Made by a program: the position numbers and the translations under genes | NCBI RefSeq assembly: GCF_034190915.1 | Contig: NW_026947625.1 | Coordinates: 496,001 to 560,000, forward strand | Length of the DNA stretch: 64,000 bases | Direction: 5' to 3' | Source: Cavia porcellus | Taxonomy: Eukaryota; Chordata; Mammalia; Rodentia; Caviidae | The notes under the pieces: generated by a model | Seen by the model: only the letters and a program-made list of their open reading frames with translations | Databases searched by the model: none | Told to the model about the DNA's origin: nothing | Shown: piece by piece, positions 36,521 through 48,313 of the stretch | Numbering within the stretch: position 1 is the stretch's first letter | Layout of the letters: every line of letters starts with the position of its first letter

Positions 36521-37195
36521 CGGGGTGGTGCGCACTGTATGGGTGTGTGTTACATTACATTCACTAGTAGGAGTGAGAAAAACATCACGGGGTGGTGCGC
36601 ATTGTATGGGTGTGTGTTACATTACATTCACTCGTAGGAGTGAGAAAAACATCACGGGGTGGTGCGCATTGTATGGGTGTGTGTTACATTACATTCACTC
36701 GTAGGAGTGAGAAAAACATCACGGGGTGGTGCGCATTGTATGTGTGAGTGTTACATTAGATTCACTAGTAGGAGTGAGAAAAACATCACGGGGTGGTGCG
36801 CATTGTATGGGTGTGTGTTACATTACATTCACTAGTAGGAGTGAGAAAAACATCACGGGGTGGTACGCATTGTATGGGTGTGTGTTACATTAGATTCACT
36901 AGTAGGAGTGAGAAAATCATCACGGGGTGGTGCGCATTGTATGGGTGTGTGTTACATTACATTCACTAGTAGGAGTGAGAAAAACATCACGGGGTGGTGC
37001 GCATTGTATGGGGGTGTGTTACACTACATTCACTACTAGCAGTGAGAAAAACATCATGGGGTGGTGCGCATTGTATGGGTGTGTGTTACACTACATTCAC
37101 TAGTAGGAGTGAGAAAAACATCACGGGGTGGTGCGCATTGTATGGGTGTGTGTAACATTACATTCACTAGTAGGAGTGAGAAAAACATCACGGGG

Positions 37196-37410
37196 TGGTG
37201 CGCGTTGTATGGGTGTGTGTTACATTACATTCACTAGTAGGAGTGAGAAAATCATCACGAGGTGGTGCGCGTTGTATGGGTGTGTGTTACATTACATTCA
37301 CTAGTAGGAGTGAGAAAATCATCACGGGGTGGTGCGCGTTGTATGGGTGTGTGTTACATTACATTCACTAGTAGGAGTGAGAAAAACATCACGGGGTGGT
37401 GCGCGTTGTA
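37196..37410 (+). repeat. Run of four G25 monomers (GCGCGTTG)
   Basis: Four consecutive monomers carry G instead of A at position 25, adding no CpG but destroying TGCGCA. The copies at 41,280 and 44,430 carry three each, one of the latter with a further 1-bp loss (GCGCGTGTATGG). Confidence 0.8.
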
Positions 37411-39634
37411 TGGGTGTGTGTTACATTACATTCACTAGTAGGAGTGAGAAAAACATCACGGGGTGGTGCGCATTGTATGGGTGTGTGTTACATTACATTC
37501 ACTAGTAGGAGTGAGAAAATCATCACGTGGTGGTGCGCATTGTATGGGTGTGTGTTACATTACATTCACTAGTAGGAGTGAGAAAAACATCACGGAGTGG
37601 TGCGCATTGTATGGGTGTGTGTTACATTACATTCACTAGTAGCAGTGAGAAAAACATCACGGGGTGGTGCGCATTGTATGGGTGTGTGTTACATTAGATT
37701 CACTAGTAGGAGTGAGAAAATCATCACGGGGTGGTGCGCATTGTATGGGTGTGTGGTACATTACATTCACTAGTAGGAGTGAGAAAAACATCACGGGGTG
37801 GTGCGCATTGTATGGGTGTGTGTTACATTACATTCACTCGTAGGAGTGAGAAAAACATCACGGGGTGGTGCGCATTGTATGGGTGTGTGTTACATTACAT
37901 TCACTCGTAGGAGTGAGAAAAACATCACGGGGTGGTGCGCATTGTATGGGTGTGTGTTACATTACATTCACTTGTAGGAGTGAGAAAATCATCACGGGGT
38001 GGTGCGCATTGTATGGGTGTGTGTTACATTACATTCACTAGTAGGAGTGAGAAAAACATCACGGGGTGGTGTGCATTGTATGGGTGTGTGTTACACTACA
38101 CTCACTAGTAGGAGTGAGAAAAACATCACGGGGTGGTGCGCATTGTATTGGTGTATGTTACATTAGATTCACTAGTAGGAGTGAGAAAAACATCACGGGG
38201 TGGTGCGCATTGTATGGGTGTGTGTTACATTACATTCACTCGTAGGAGTGAGAAAAACATCACGGGGTGGTGCGCATTGTATGGGTGTGTGTTACATTAC
38301 ATTCACTAGTAGGAGTGAGAAAAACATCACGGGGTGGTGCGCATTGTATGGGTGTGTGTTACATTAGATTCACTAGTAGGAGTGAGAAAATCATCACGGG
38401 GTGGTGCGCATTGTATGGGTGTGTGTTACATTAGATTCACTAGTAGGAGTGAGAAAAACATCACGGGGTGGTGCGCATTGTAAGGGTGTGTGTTACATTA
38501 GATTCACTAGAAGGAGTGAGAAAAACATCACGGGGTGTTACGCATTGTATGGGTGTGTGTTACATTAGATTCACTAGTAGGAGTGAGAAAATCATCACGG
38601 GGTGGTGCGCATTGTATGGGTGTGTGTTACATTAGATTCACTAGTAGGAGTGAGAAAAACATCACGGGGTGGTGCGCATTGTATGGGTGTGTGTTACATT
38701 ACATTCACTAGTAGGAGTGAGAAAAACATCACGGGGTGGTGCGCATTGTATGGGTGTGTGTTACATTAGATTCACTAGTAGGAGTGAGAAAATCATCACG
38801 GGGTGGTGCGCATTGTATGGGTGTGTGTTACATTACATTCACTAGTAGGAGTGAGAAAAACATCACGGGGTGGTGCCCATTGTATGGGTGTGTGTTACAT
38901 TAGATTCACTAGTAGGGGTGAGAAAAACATCACGGGGTGGTGCGCATTGTATGGGTGTGTGTTACATTAGATTCACTAGTAGGAGTGAGAAAAACATCAC
39001 GGGGTGGTGCATATTGTATGGGTGTGTGTTACATTAGATTCACTAGTAGGAGTGAGAAAAACATCACGGGGTGGTGCGCATTGTATGGGTGTGTTACATT
39101 ACATTCACTAGTAGCAGTGAGAAAAACATCACGGGGTGGTGCGCATTGTATGGGTGTGTGTTACATTAAATTCACTAGTAGGAGTGAGAAAAACATCACG
39201 GGGTGGTGCGCATTGTATGGGTGTGTGTTACATTACATTCAATCGTAGGAGTGAGAAAAACATCACGGGGTGGTGCGGATTGTATGGGTGTGTGTTACAT
39301 TACATTCACTCGTAGGAGTGAGAAAAACATCACGGGGTGGTGCGCATTGTATGGGTGTGTGTTACATTACATTCACTCGTAGGAGTGAGAAAAACATCAC
39401 GGGGTGGTGCGCATTGTATGGGTGTGTGTTACATTACATTCACTAGTAGGAGTGAGAAAAACATCACGGGGTGGTGCGCATTGTATGGGTGTGTGTTACA
39501 TTACATTCACTAGTAGGAGTGAGAAAATCATCACGGGATGGTGCGCATTGTATGGGTGTTTGTTACATTAGATTCACTAGTAGGAGTGAGAAAATCATCA
39601 CGGGGTGGTGCGCATTGTATGGGTGTGTGTTACA

Positions 39635-42600
39635 TTACATTCACTAGTAGGAGTGAGAAAAACATCACGGGGTGGTGCGCATTGTATGGGTGTGTGTTAC
39701 ATTACATTCACTAGTAGGAGTGAGAAAAACATCACGGGGTGGTGCGCATTGTATGGGTGTCTGTTACATTACATTCACTAGTAGGAGTGAGAAAAACATC
39801 ACGGGGTGCTGCGCATTGTATGGGTGTGTGTTACATTAGATTCACTCGTAGGAGTGAGAAAATCATCACGAGGTGGTGCGCATTGTATGGGTGTGTGTTA
39901 CATTAGATTCATTAGTAGGAGTGAGAAAAACATCACGGGGTGGTGCGCATTGTATGGGTGTGTGTTACATTAGATTCACTAGTAGGAGTGAGAAAAACAT
40001 CACGGGGTGGTGCGCATTGTATGGGTGTGTGTTACATTACATTCACTAGTAGGAGTGAGAAAAACATCACGGGGTGGTGCGCATTGTATGGGTGTGTGTT
40101 ACATTAGATTCACTAATAGGAGTGAGAAAAACATCACGGGGTGGTGCGCATTGTATGGGTGTGTGTTACATTAGATTCACTAGTAGGAGTGAGAAAAACA
40201 TCACGGGGTGGTGCGCATTGTATGGGTGTGTGTTACATTAGATTCACTGGTAGGAGTGAGAAAAACATCACGGGGTGGTGAGCATTGTATTGGTGTGTGT
40301 TACATTACATTCACTGGTAGGAGTGAGAAAAACATCACGGGGTGGTGCGCATTGTATGGGTGTGTGTTACATTACATTCACTGGCAGGAGTGCGAAAAAC
40401 ATCACGGGGTGGTGCGCATTGTATGGGTGTGTGTTACATTACATTCACTGGTATGAGTGAGAAAGACATCACGGGGTGGTGCGCATTGTATGGGTGTGTG
40501 TTACATTACATTCACTGGTAGGAGTGAGAAAAACATCACGGGGTGGTGCGCACTGTATGGGTGTGTGTTACATTACATTCACTGGTAGGAGTGAGAAAAA
40601 CATTACGGGGTGGTGCGCACTGTATGGGTGTGTGTTACATTACATTCACTAGTAGGAGTGAGAAAAACATCACGGGGTGGTGCGCATTGTATGGGTGTGT
40701 GTTACATTACATTCACTCGTAGGAGTGAGAAAAACATCACGGGGTGGTGCGCATTGTATGGGTGTGTGTTACATTACATTCACTCGTAGGAGTGAGAAAA
40801 ACATCACGGGGTGGTGCGCATTGTATGTGTGAGTGTTACATTAGATTCACTAGTAGGAGTGAGAAAAACATCACGGGGTGGTGCGCATTGTATGGGTGTG
40901 TGTTACATTACATTCACTAGTAGGAGTGAGAAAAACATCACGGGGTGGTACGCATTGTATGGGTGTGTGTTACATTAGATTCACTAGTAGGAGTGAGAAA
41001 ATCATCACGGGGTGGTGCGCATTGTATGGGTGTGTGTTACATTACATTCACTAGTAGGAGTGAGAAAAACATCACGGGGTGGTGCGCATTGTATGGGGGT
41101 GTGTTACACTACATTCACTACTAGCAGTGAGAAAAACATCACGGGGTGGTGCGCATTGTATGGGTGTGTGTTACACTACATTCACTAGTAGGAGTGAGAA
41201 AAACATCACGGGGTGGTGCGCATTGTATGGGTGTGTGTAACATTACATTCACTAGTAGGAGTGAGAAAAACATCACGGGGTGGTGCGCGTTGTATGGGTG
41301 TGTGTTACATTACATTCACTAGTAGGAGTGAGAAAATCATCACGGGGTGGTGCGCGTTGTATGGGTGTGTGTTACATTACATTCACTAGTAGGAGTGAGA
41401 AAATCATCACGGGGTGGTGCGCGTTGTATGGGTGTGTGTTACATTACATTCACTAGTAGGAGTGAGAAAAACATCACGGGGTGGTGCGCATTGTATGGGT
41501 GTGTGTTACATTACATTCACTAGTAGGAGTGAGAAAAACATCACGGGGTGGTGCGCATTGTATGGGTGTGTGTTACATTACATTCACTAGTAGGAGTGAG
41601 AAAATCATCACGTGGTGGTGCGCATTGTATGGGTGTGTGTTACATTACATTCACTAGTAGGAGTGAGAAAAACATCACGGAGTGGTGCGCATTGTATGGG
41701 TGTGTGTTACATTACATTCACTAGTAGGAGTGAGAAAAACATCACGGGGTGGTGCGCATTGTATGGGTGTGTGTTACATTAGATTCACTAGTAGGAGTGA
41801 GAAAATCATCACGGGGTGGTGCGCATTGTATGGGTGTGTGGTACATTACATTCACTAGTAGGAGTGAGAAAAACATCACGGGGTGGTGCGCATTGTATGG
41901 GTGTGTGTTACATTACATTCACTCGTAGGAGTGAGAAAAACATCACGGGGTGGTGCGCATTGTATGGGTGTGTGTTACATTACATTCACTCGTAGGAGTG
42001 AGAAAAACATCACGGGGTGGTGCGCATTGTATGGGTGTGTGTTACATTACATTCACTTGTAGGAGTGAGAAAATCATCACGGGGTGGTGCGCATTGTATG
42101 GGTGTGTGTTACATTACATTCACTAGTAGGAGTGAGAAAAACATCACGGGGTGGTGTGCATTGTATGGGTGTGTGTTACACTACACTCACTAGTAGGAGT
42201 GAGAAAAACATCACGGGGTGGTGCGCATTGTATGGGTGTATGTTACATTAGATTCACTAGTAGGAGTGAGAAAAACATCACGGGGTGGTGCGCATTGTAT
42301 GGGTGTGTGTTACATTACATTCACTCGTAGGAGTGAGAAAAACATCACGGGGTGGTGCGCATTGTATGGGTGTGTGTTACATTACATTCACTAGTAGGAG
42401 TGAGAAAAACATCACGGGGTGGTGCGCATTGTATGGGTGTGTGTTACATTAGATTCACTAGTAGGAGTGAGAAAATCATCACGGGGTGGTGCGCATTGTA
42501 TGGGTGTGTGTTACATTAGATTCACTAGTAGGAGTGAGAAAAACATCACGGGGTGGTGCGCATTGTAAGGGTGTGTGTTACATTAGATTCACTAGAAGGA

Positions 42601-43460
42601 GTGAGAAAAACATCACGGGGTGTTACGCATTGTATGGGTGTGTGTTACATTAGATTCACTAGTAGGTGTGAGAAAATCATCACGGGGTGGTGCGCATTGT
42701 ATGGGTGTGTGTTACATTAGATTCACTAGTAGGAGTGAGAAAAACATCACGGGGTGGTGCGCATTGTATGGGTGTGTGTTACATTACATTCACTAGTAGG
42801 AGTGAGAAAAACATCACGGGGTGGTGCGCATTGTATGGGTGTGTGTTACATTAGATTCACTAGTAGGAGTGAGAAAATCATCACGGGGTGGTGCGCATTG
42901 TATGGGTGTGTGTTACATTACATTCACTAGTAGGAGTGAGAAAAACATCACGGGGTGGTGCCCATTGTATGGGTGTGTGTTACATTAGATTCACTAGTAG
43001 GGGTGAGAAAAACATCACGGGGTGGTGCGCATTGTATGGGTGTGTGTTACATTAGATTCACTAGTAGGAGTGAGAAAAACATCACGGGGTGGTGCATATT
43101 GTATGGGTGTGTGTTACATTAGATTCACTAGTAGGAGTGAGAAAAACATCACGGGGTGGTGCGCATTGTATGGGTGTGTTACATTACATTCACTAGTAGC
43201 AGTGAGAAAAACATCACGGGGTGGTGCGCATTGTATGGGTGTGTGTTACATTAAATTCACTAGTAGGAGTGAGAAAAACATCACGGGGTGGTGCGCATTG
43301 TATGGGTGTGTGTTACATTACATTCAATCGTAGGAGTGAGAAAAACATCACGGGGTGGTGCGGATTGTATGGGTGTGTGTTACATTACATTCACTCGTAG
43401 GAGTGAGAAAAACATCACGGGGTGGTGCGCATTGTATGGGTGTGTGTTACATTACATTCA
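39635..43460 (+). repeat. 4,085-bp higher-order unit, copy 2
   Basis: Second copy; starts of linked segments at 36,123, 36,190 and 38,937 recur at 40,208, 40,275 and 43,022. It has a few point differences (GCGCATTG instead of a fourth GCGCGTTG, GTATGGGTGTATG for GTATTGG near 42,231). It ends after two rather than three CACTCGTAGG monomers following TTCAATCG. Confidence 0.88.
40208..40605 (+). repeat. Second run of six G57 monomers
   Basis: Copy of the 36,123-36,520 run at 4,085 bp, preserving its internal variants (CTGGCAGG, CTGGTATGAG, GCGCACTG). Confidence 0.85.
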
Positions 43461-44091
43461 CTAGTAGGAGTGAGAAAAACATCACGGGGTGGTGCGCATT
43501 GTATGGGTGTGTGTTACATTACATTCACTAGTAGGAGTGAGAAAAACATCACGGGGTGGTGCGCATTGTATGGGTGTTTGTTACATTAGATTCACTAGTA
43601 GGAGTGAGAAAATCATCACGGGGTGGTGCGCATTGTATGGGTGTGTGTTACATTAGATTCACTAGTAGGAGTGAGAAAAACATCACGGGGTGGTGCGCAT
43701 TGTATGGGTGTGTGTTACATTAGATTCACTAGTAGGAGTGAGAAAAACATCACGGGGTGGTGCGCATTGTATGGGTGTGTGTTACATTACATTCACTAGT
43801 AGGAGTGAGAAAAACATCACGGGGTGGTGCGCATTGTATGGGTGTGTGTTACATTAGATTCACTAGTAGGAGTGAGAAAAACATCACGGGGTGGTGCGCA
43901 TTGTATGGGTGTGTGTTACATTAGATTCACTAGTAGGAGTGAGAAAAACATCACGGGGTGGTGCGCATTGTATGGGTGTGTTACATTACATTCACTAGTA
44001 GCAGTGAGAAAAACATCACGGGGTGGTGCGCATTGTATGGGTGTGTGTTACATTAAATTCACTAGTAGGAGTGAGAAAAACATCACGGGGT
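40947..44091 (+). repeat. 3,145-bp higher-order unit, copy 1
   Basis: Bounded by the GGTACGC variant at 40,947 and 44,092. Internal markers recur at 3,144-3,145 bp (41,677 to 44,821; 43,022 to 46,166). The 1-bp step comes from the single-base loss at GCGCGTGTATGG in the next copy. Confidence 0.87.
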
Positions 44092-47000
44092 GGTACGCAT
44101 TGTATGGGTGTGTGTTACATTAGATTCACTAGTAGGAGTGAGAAAATCATCACGGGGTGGTGCGCATTGTATGGGTGTGTGTTACATTACATTCACTAGT
44201 AGGAGTGAGAAAAACATCACGGGGTGGTGCGCATTGTATGGGGGTGTGTTACACTACATTCACTACTAGCAGTGAGAAAAACATCACGGGGTGGTGCGCA
44301 TTGTATGGGTGTGTGTTACACTACATTCACTAGTAGGAGTGAGAAAAACATCACGGGGTGGTGCGCATTGTATGGGTGTGTGTTACATTACATTCACTAG
44401 TAGGAGTGAGAAAAACATCACGGGGTGGTGCGCGTTGTATGGGTGTGTGTTACATTACATTCACTAGTAGGAGTGAGAAAATCATCACGGGGTGGTGCGC
44501 GTGTATGGGTGTGTGTTACATTACATTCACTAGTAGGAGTGAGAAAATCATCACAGGGTGGTGCGCGTTGTATGGGTGTGTGTTACATTACATTCACTAG
44601 TAGGAGTGAGAAAAACATCACGGGGTGGTGCGCATTGTATGGGTGTGTGTTACATTACATTCACTAGTAGGAGTGAGAAAAACATCACGGGGTGGTGCGC
44701 ATTGTATGGGTGTGTGTTACATTACATTCACTAGTAGGAGTGAGAAAATCATCACGTGGTGGTGCGCATTGTATGGGTGTGTGTTACATTACATTCACTA
44801 GTAGGAGTGAGAAAAACATCACGGAGTGGTGCGCATTGTATGGGTGTGTGTTACATTACATTCACTAGTAGGAGTGAGAAAAACATCACGGGGTGGTGCG
44901 CATTGTATGGGTGTGTGTTACATTAGATTCACTAGTAGGAGTGAGAAAATCATCACGGGGTGGTGCGCATTGTATGGGTGTGTGGTACATTACATTCACT
45001 AGTAGGAGTGAGAAAAACATCACGGGGTGGTGCGCATTGTATGGGTGTGTGTTACATTACATTCACTCGTAGGAGTGAGAAAAACATCACGGGGTGGTGC
45101 GCATTGTATGGGTGTGTGTTACATTACATTCACTCGTAGGAGTGAGAAAAACATCACGGGGTGGTGCGCATTGTATGGGTGTGTGTTACATTACATTCAC
45201 TTGTAGGAGTGAGAAAATCATCACGGGGTGGTTCGCATTGTATGGGTGTGTGTTACATTACATTCACTAGTAGGAGTGAGAAAAACATCACGGGGTGGTG
45301 CGCATTGTATGGGTGTGTGTTACACTACACTCACTAGTAGGAGTGAGAAAAACATCACGGGGTGGTGCGCATTGTATGGGTGTGTGTTACATTAGATTCA
45401 CTAGTAGGAGTGAGAAAAACATCACGGGGTGGTGCGCATTGTATGGGTGTGTGTTACATTACATTCACTCGTAGGAGTGAGAAAAACATCACGGGGTGGT
45501 GCGCATTGTATGGGTGTGTGTTACATTACATTCACTAGTAGGAGTGAGAAAAACATCACGGGGTGGTGCGCATTGTATGGGTGTGTGTTACATTAGATTC
45601 ACTAGTAGGAGTGAGAAAATCATCACGGGGTGGTGCGCATTGTATGGGTGTGTGTTACATTAGATTCACTAGTAGGAGTGAGAAAAACATCACGGGGTGG
45701 TGCGCATTGTAAGGGTGTGTGTTACATTAGATTCACTAGTAGGAGTGAGAAAAACATCACGGGTTGTTACGCATTGTATGGGTGTGTGTTACATTAGATT
45801 CACTAGTAGGAGTGAGAAAATCATCACGGGGTGGTGCGCATTGTATGGGTGTGTGTTACATTAGATTCACTAGTAGGAGTGAGAAAAACATCACGGGGTG
45901 GTGCGCATTGTATGGGTGTGTGTTACATTACATTCACTAGTAGGAGTGAGAAAAACATCACGGGGTGGTGCGCATTGTATGGGTGTGTGTTACATTAGAT
46001 TCACTAGTAGGAGTGAGAAAATCATCACGGGGTGGTGCGCATTGTATGGGTGTGTGTTACATTACATTCACTAGTAGGAGTGAGAAAAACATCACGGGGT
46101 GGTGCCCATTGTATGGGTGTGTGTTACATTAGATTCACTAGTAGGAGTGAGAAAAACATCACGGGGTGGTGCGCATTGTATGGGTGTGTGTTACATTAGA
46201 TTCACTAGTAGGAGTGAGAAAAACATCACGGGGTGGTGCATATTGTATGGGTGTGTGTTACATTAGATTCACTAGTAGGAGTGAGAAAAACATCACGGGG
46301 TGGTGCGCATTGTATGGGTGTGTTACATTACATTCACTAGTAGCAGTGAGAAAAACATCACGGGGTGGTGCGCATTGTATGGGTGTGTGTTACATTAAAT
46401 TCACTAGTAGGAGTGAGAAAAACATCACGGGGTGGTGCGCATTGTATGGGTGTGTGTTACATTACATTCAATCGTAGGAGTGAGAAAAACATCACGGGAT
46501 GGTGCGGATTGTATGGGTGTGTGTTACATTACATTCACTCGTAGGAGTGAGAAAAACATCACGGGGTGGTGCGCATTGTATGGGTGTGTGTTACATTACA
46601 TTCACTAGTAGGAGTGAGAAAAACATCACGGGGTGGTGCGCATTGTATGGGTGTGTGTTACATTACATTCACTAGTAGGAGTGAGAAAAACATCACGGGG
46701 TGGTGCGCATTGTATGGGTGTTTGTTACATTAGATTCACTAGTAGGAGTGAGAAAATCATCACGGGGTGGTGCGCATTGTATGGGTGTGTGTTACATTAG
46801 ATTCACTAGTAGGAGTGAGAAAAACATCACGGGGTGGTGCGCATTGTATGGGTGTGTGTTACATTAGATTCACTAGTAGGAGTGAGAAAAACATCACGGG
46901 GTGGTGCGCATTGTATGGGTGTGTGTTACATTACATTCACTAGTAGGAGTGAGAAAAACATCACGGGGTGGTGCGCATTGTATGGGTGTGTGTTACATTA

Positions 47001-47238
47001 CATTCACTAGTAGGAGTGAGAAAAACATCACGGGGTGGTGCGCATTGTATGGGTGTGTGTTACATTAGATTCACTAGTAGGAGTGAGAAAAACATCACGG
47101 GGTGGTGCGCATTGTATGGGTGTGTTACATTACATTCACTAGTAGCAGTGAGAAAAACATCACGGGGTGGTGCGCATTGTATGGGTGTGTGTTACATTAA
47201 ATTCACTAGTAGGAGTGAGAAAAACATCACGGGGTGGT
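41690..47238 (+). repeat. 6,624-bp-offset block, copy 1
   Basis: Matches 48,314-53,862. Exact offsets of 6,624 bp at GTGGTACAT (41,841), CACTTGTAGG (42,057), 43,022, 43,824, 44,358, 46,166 and 46,968. It spans the joint between the two 3,145-bp units, so a larger composite was copied as one piece. Confidence 0.87.
44092..47238 (+). repeat. 3,145-bp higher-order unit, copy 2
   Basis: Second copy, ending at the last 65-bp/C62 and AAATTC monomer, after which it reads TTCAATCG rather than starting a new GGTACGC unit. Confidence 0.87.
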
Positions 47239-48313
47239 GCGCATTGTATGGGTGTGTGTTACATTACATTCAATCGTAGGAGTGAGAAAAACATCACGGG
47301 GTGGTGCGGATTGTATGGGTGTGTGTTACATTACATTCACTCGTAGGAGTGAGAAAAACATCACGGGGTGGTGCGCATTGTATGGGTGTGTGTTACATTA
47401 CATTCACTAGGAGGAGTGAGAAAAACATCACGGGGTGGTGCGCATTGTATGGGTGTTTGTTACATTAGATTCACTAGTAGGAGTGAGAAAATCATCACGG
47501 GGTGGTGCGCATTGTATGGGTGTGTGTTACATTACATTCACTAGTAGGAGTGAGAAAATCATCATGTGGTGGTGCGCGTTGTATGGGTGTGTGTTACATT
47601 ACATTCACTAGTATGAGTGAGAAAAACATCACGGGGTGGTGCGCATTGTATGGGTGTGTGTTACACTACACTCACTAGTAGGAGTGAGAAAAACATCACG
47701 GGGTGGGGCGCAATGTATGCGTGTGTGTTACATTACATTCACTAGTAGGAGTGAGAAAAACATCACGGGGTGGTGCGCATTGTATGGGTGTGTGTTACAT
47801 TACATTCACTAGTAGGAGTGAGAAAAACATCACGGGGTGGTGCGCATTGTATGGGTGTGTGTTACATTACATTCACTAGTAGGAGTGAGAAAAACATCAC
47901 GGGGTGTTGCGCATTGTATGGGTGTGTGTTACATTAGATTCACTAGTAGGAGTGAGAAAAACATCACGGGGTGGTGCGCATTGTATGGGTGTGTGTTACA
48001 TTACATTCACTAGTAGGAGTGAGAAAAACATCACGGGGTGGTGCGCATTGTATGGGTGTGTGTTACATTAGATTCACTAGTAGGAGTGAGAAAATCATCA
48101 CGGGGTGGTGCGCATTGTATGGGTGTGTGTTACATTAGATTCACTAGTAGGAGTGAGAAAAACATCACGGGGTGGTGCGCATTGTATGGGTGTGTGTTAC
48201 ATTACATTCACTAGTAGGAGTGAGAAAAACATCACGGGGTGGTGCGCATTGTATGGGTGTGTGTTACATTACATTCACTAGTAGGAGTGAGAAAAACATC
48301 ACGGGGTGGTGCG
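47239..48313 (+). repeat. Spacer tract between the 6.6-kb copies
   Basis: About 1.07 kb of A monomers without a counterpart at the 6,624-bp offset. It contains CTAGGAGGAG, CATCATGTGG and GGGGCGCAATG variants not seen together elsewhere. No other sequence type is present. Confidence 0.7.

Larger units (their letters stand above)
35545..39634 (+). repeat. 4,085-bp higher-order unit, copy 1
   Basis: 60 monomers of 67 bp plus one of 65 bp (61 x 67 - 2). Markers in order are GTGTCTG, GCTGCGC, CACTCGTAGG with CACGAGG, the CTGGTAGG run at 36,171-36,505, GTATGTGTGAG, GGTACGC (36,862), GGGGGTGTG with CTACTAGCAG, the GCGCGTTG run, CACTTGTAGG, TGCATATTG, the 65-bp/C62 monomer and TTCAATCG. Confidence 0.88.
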
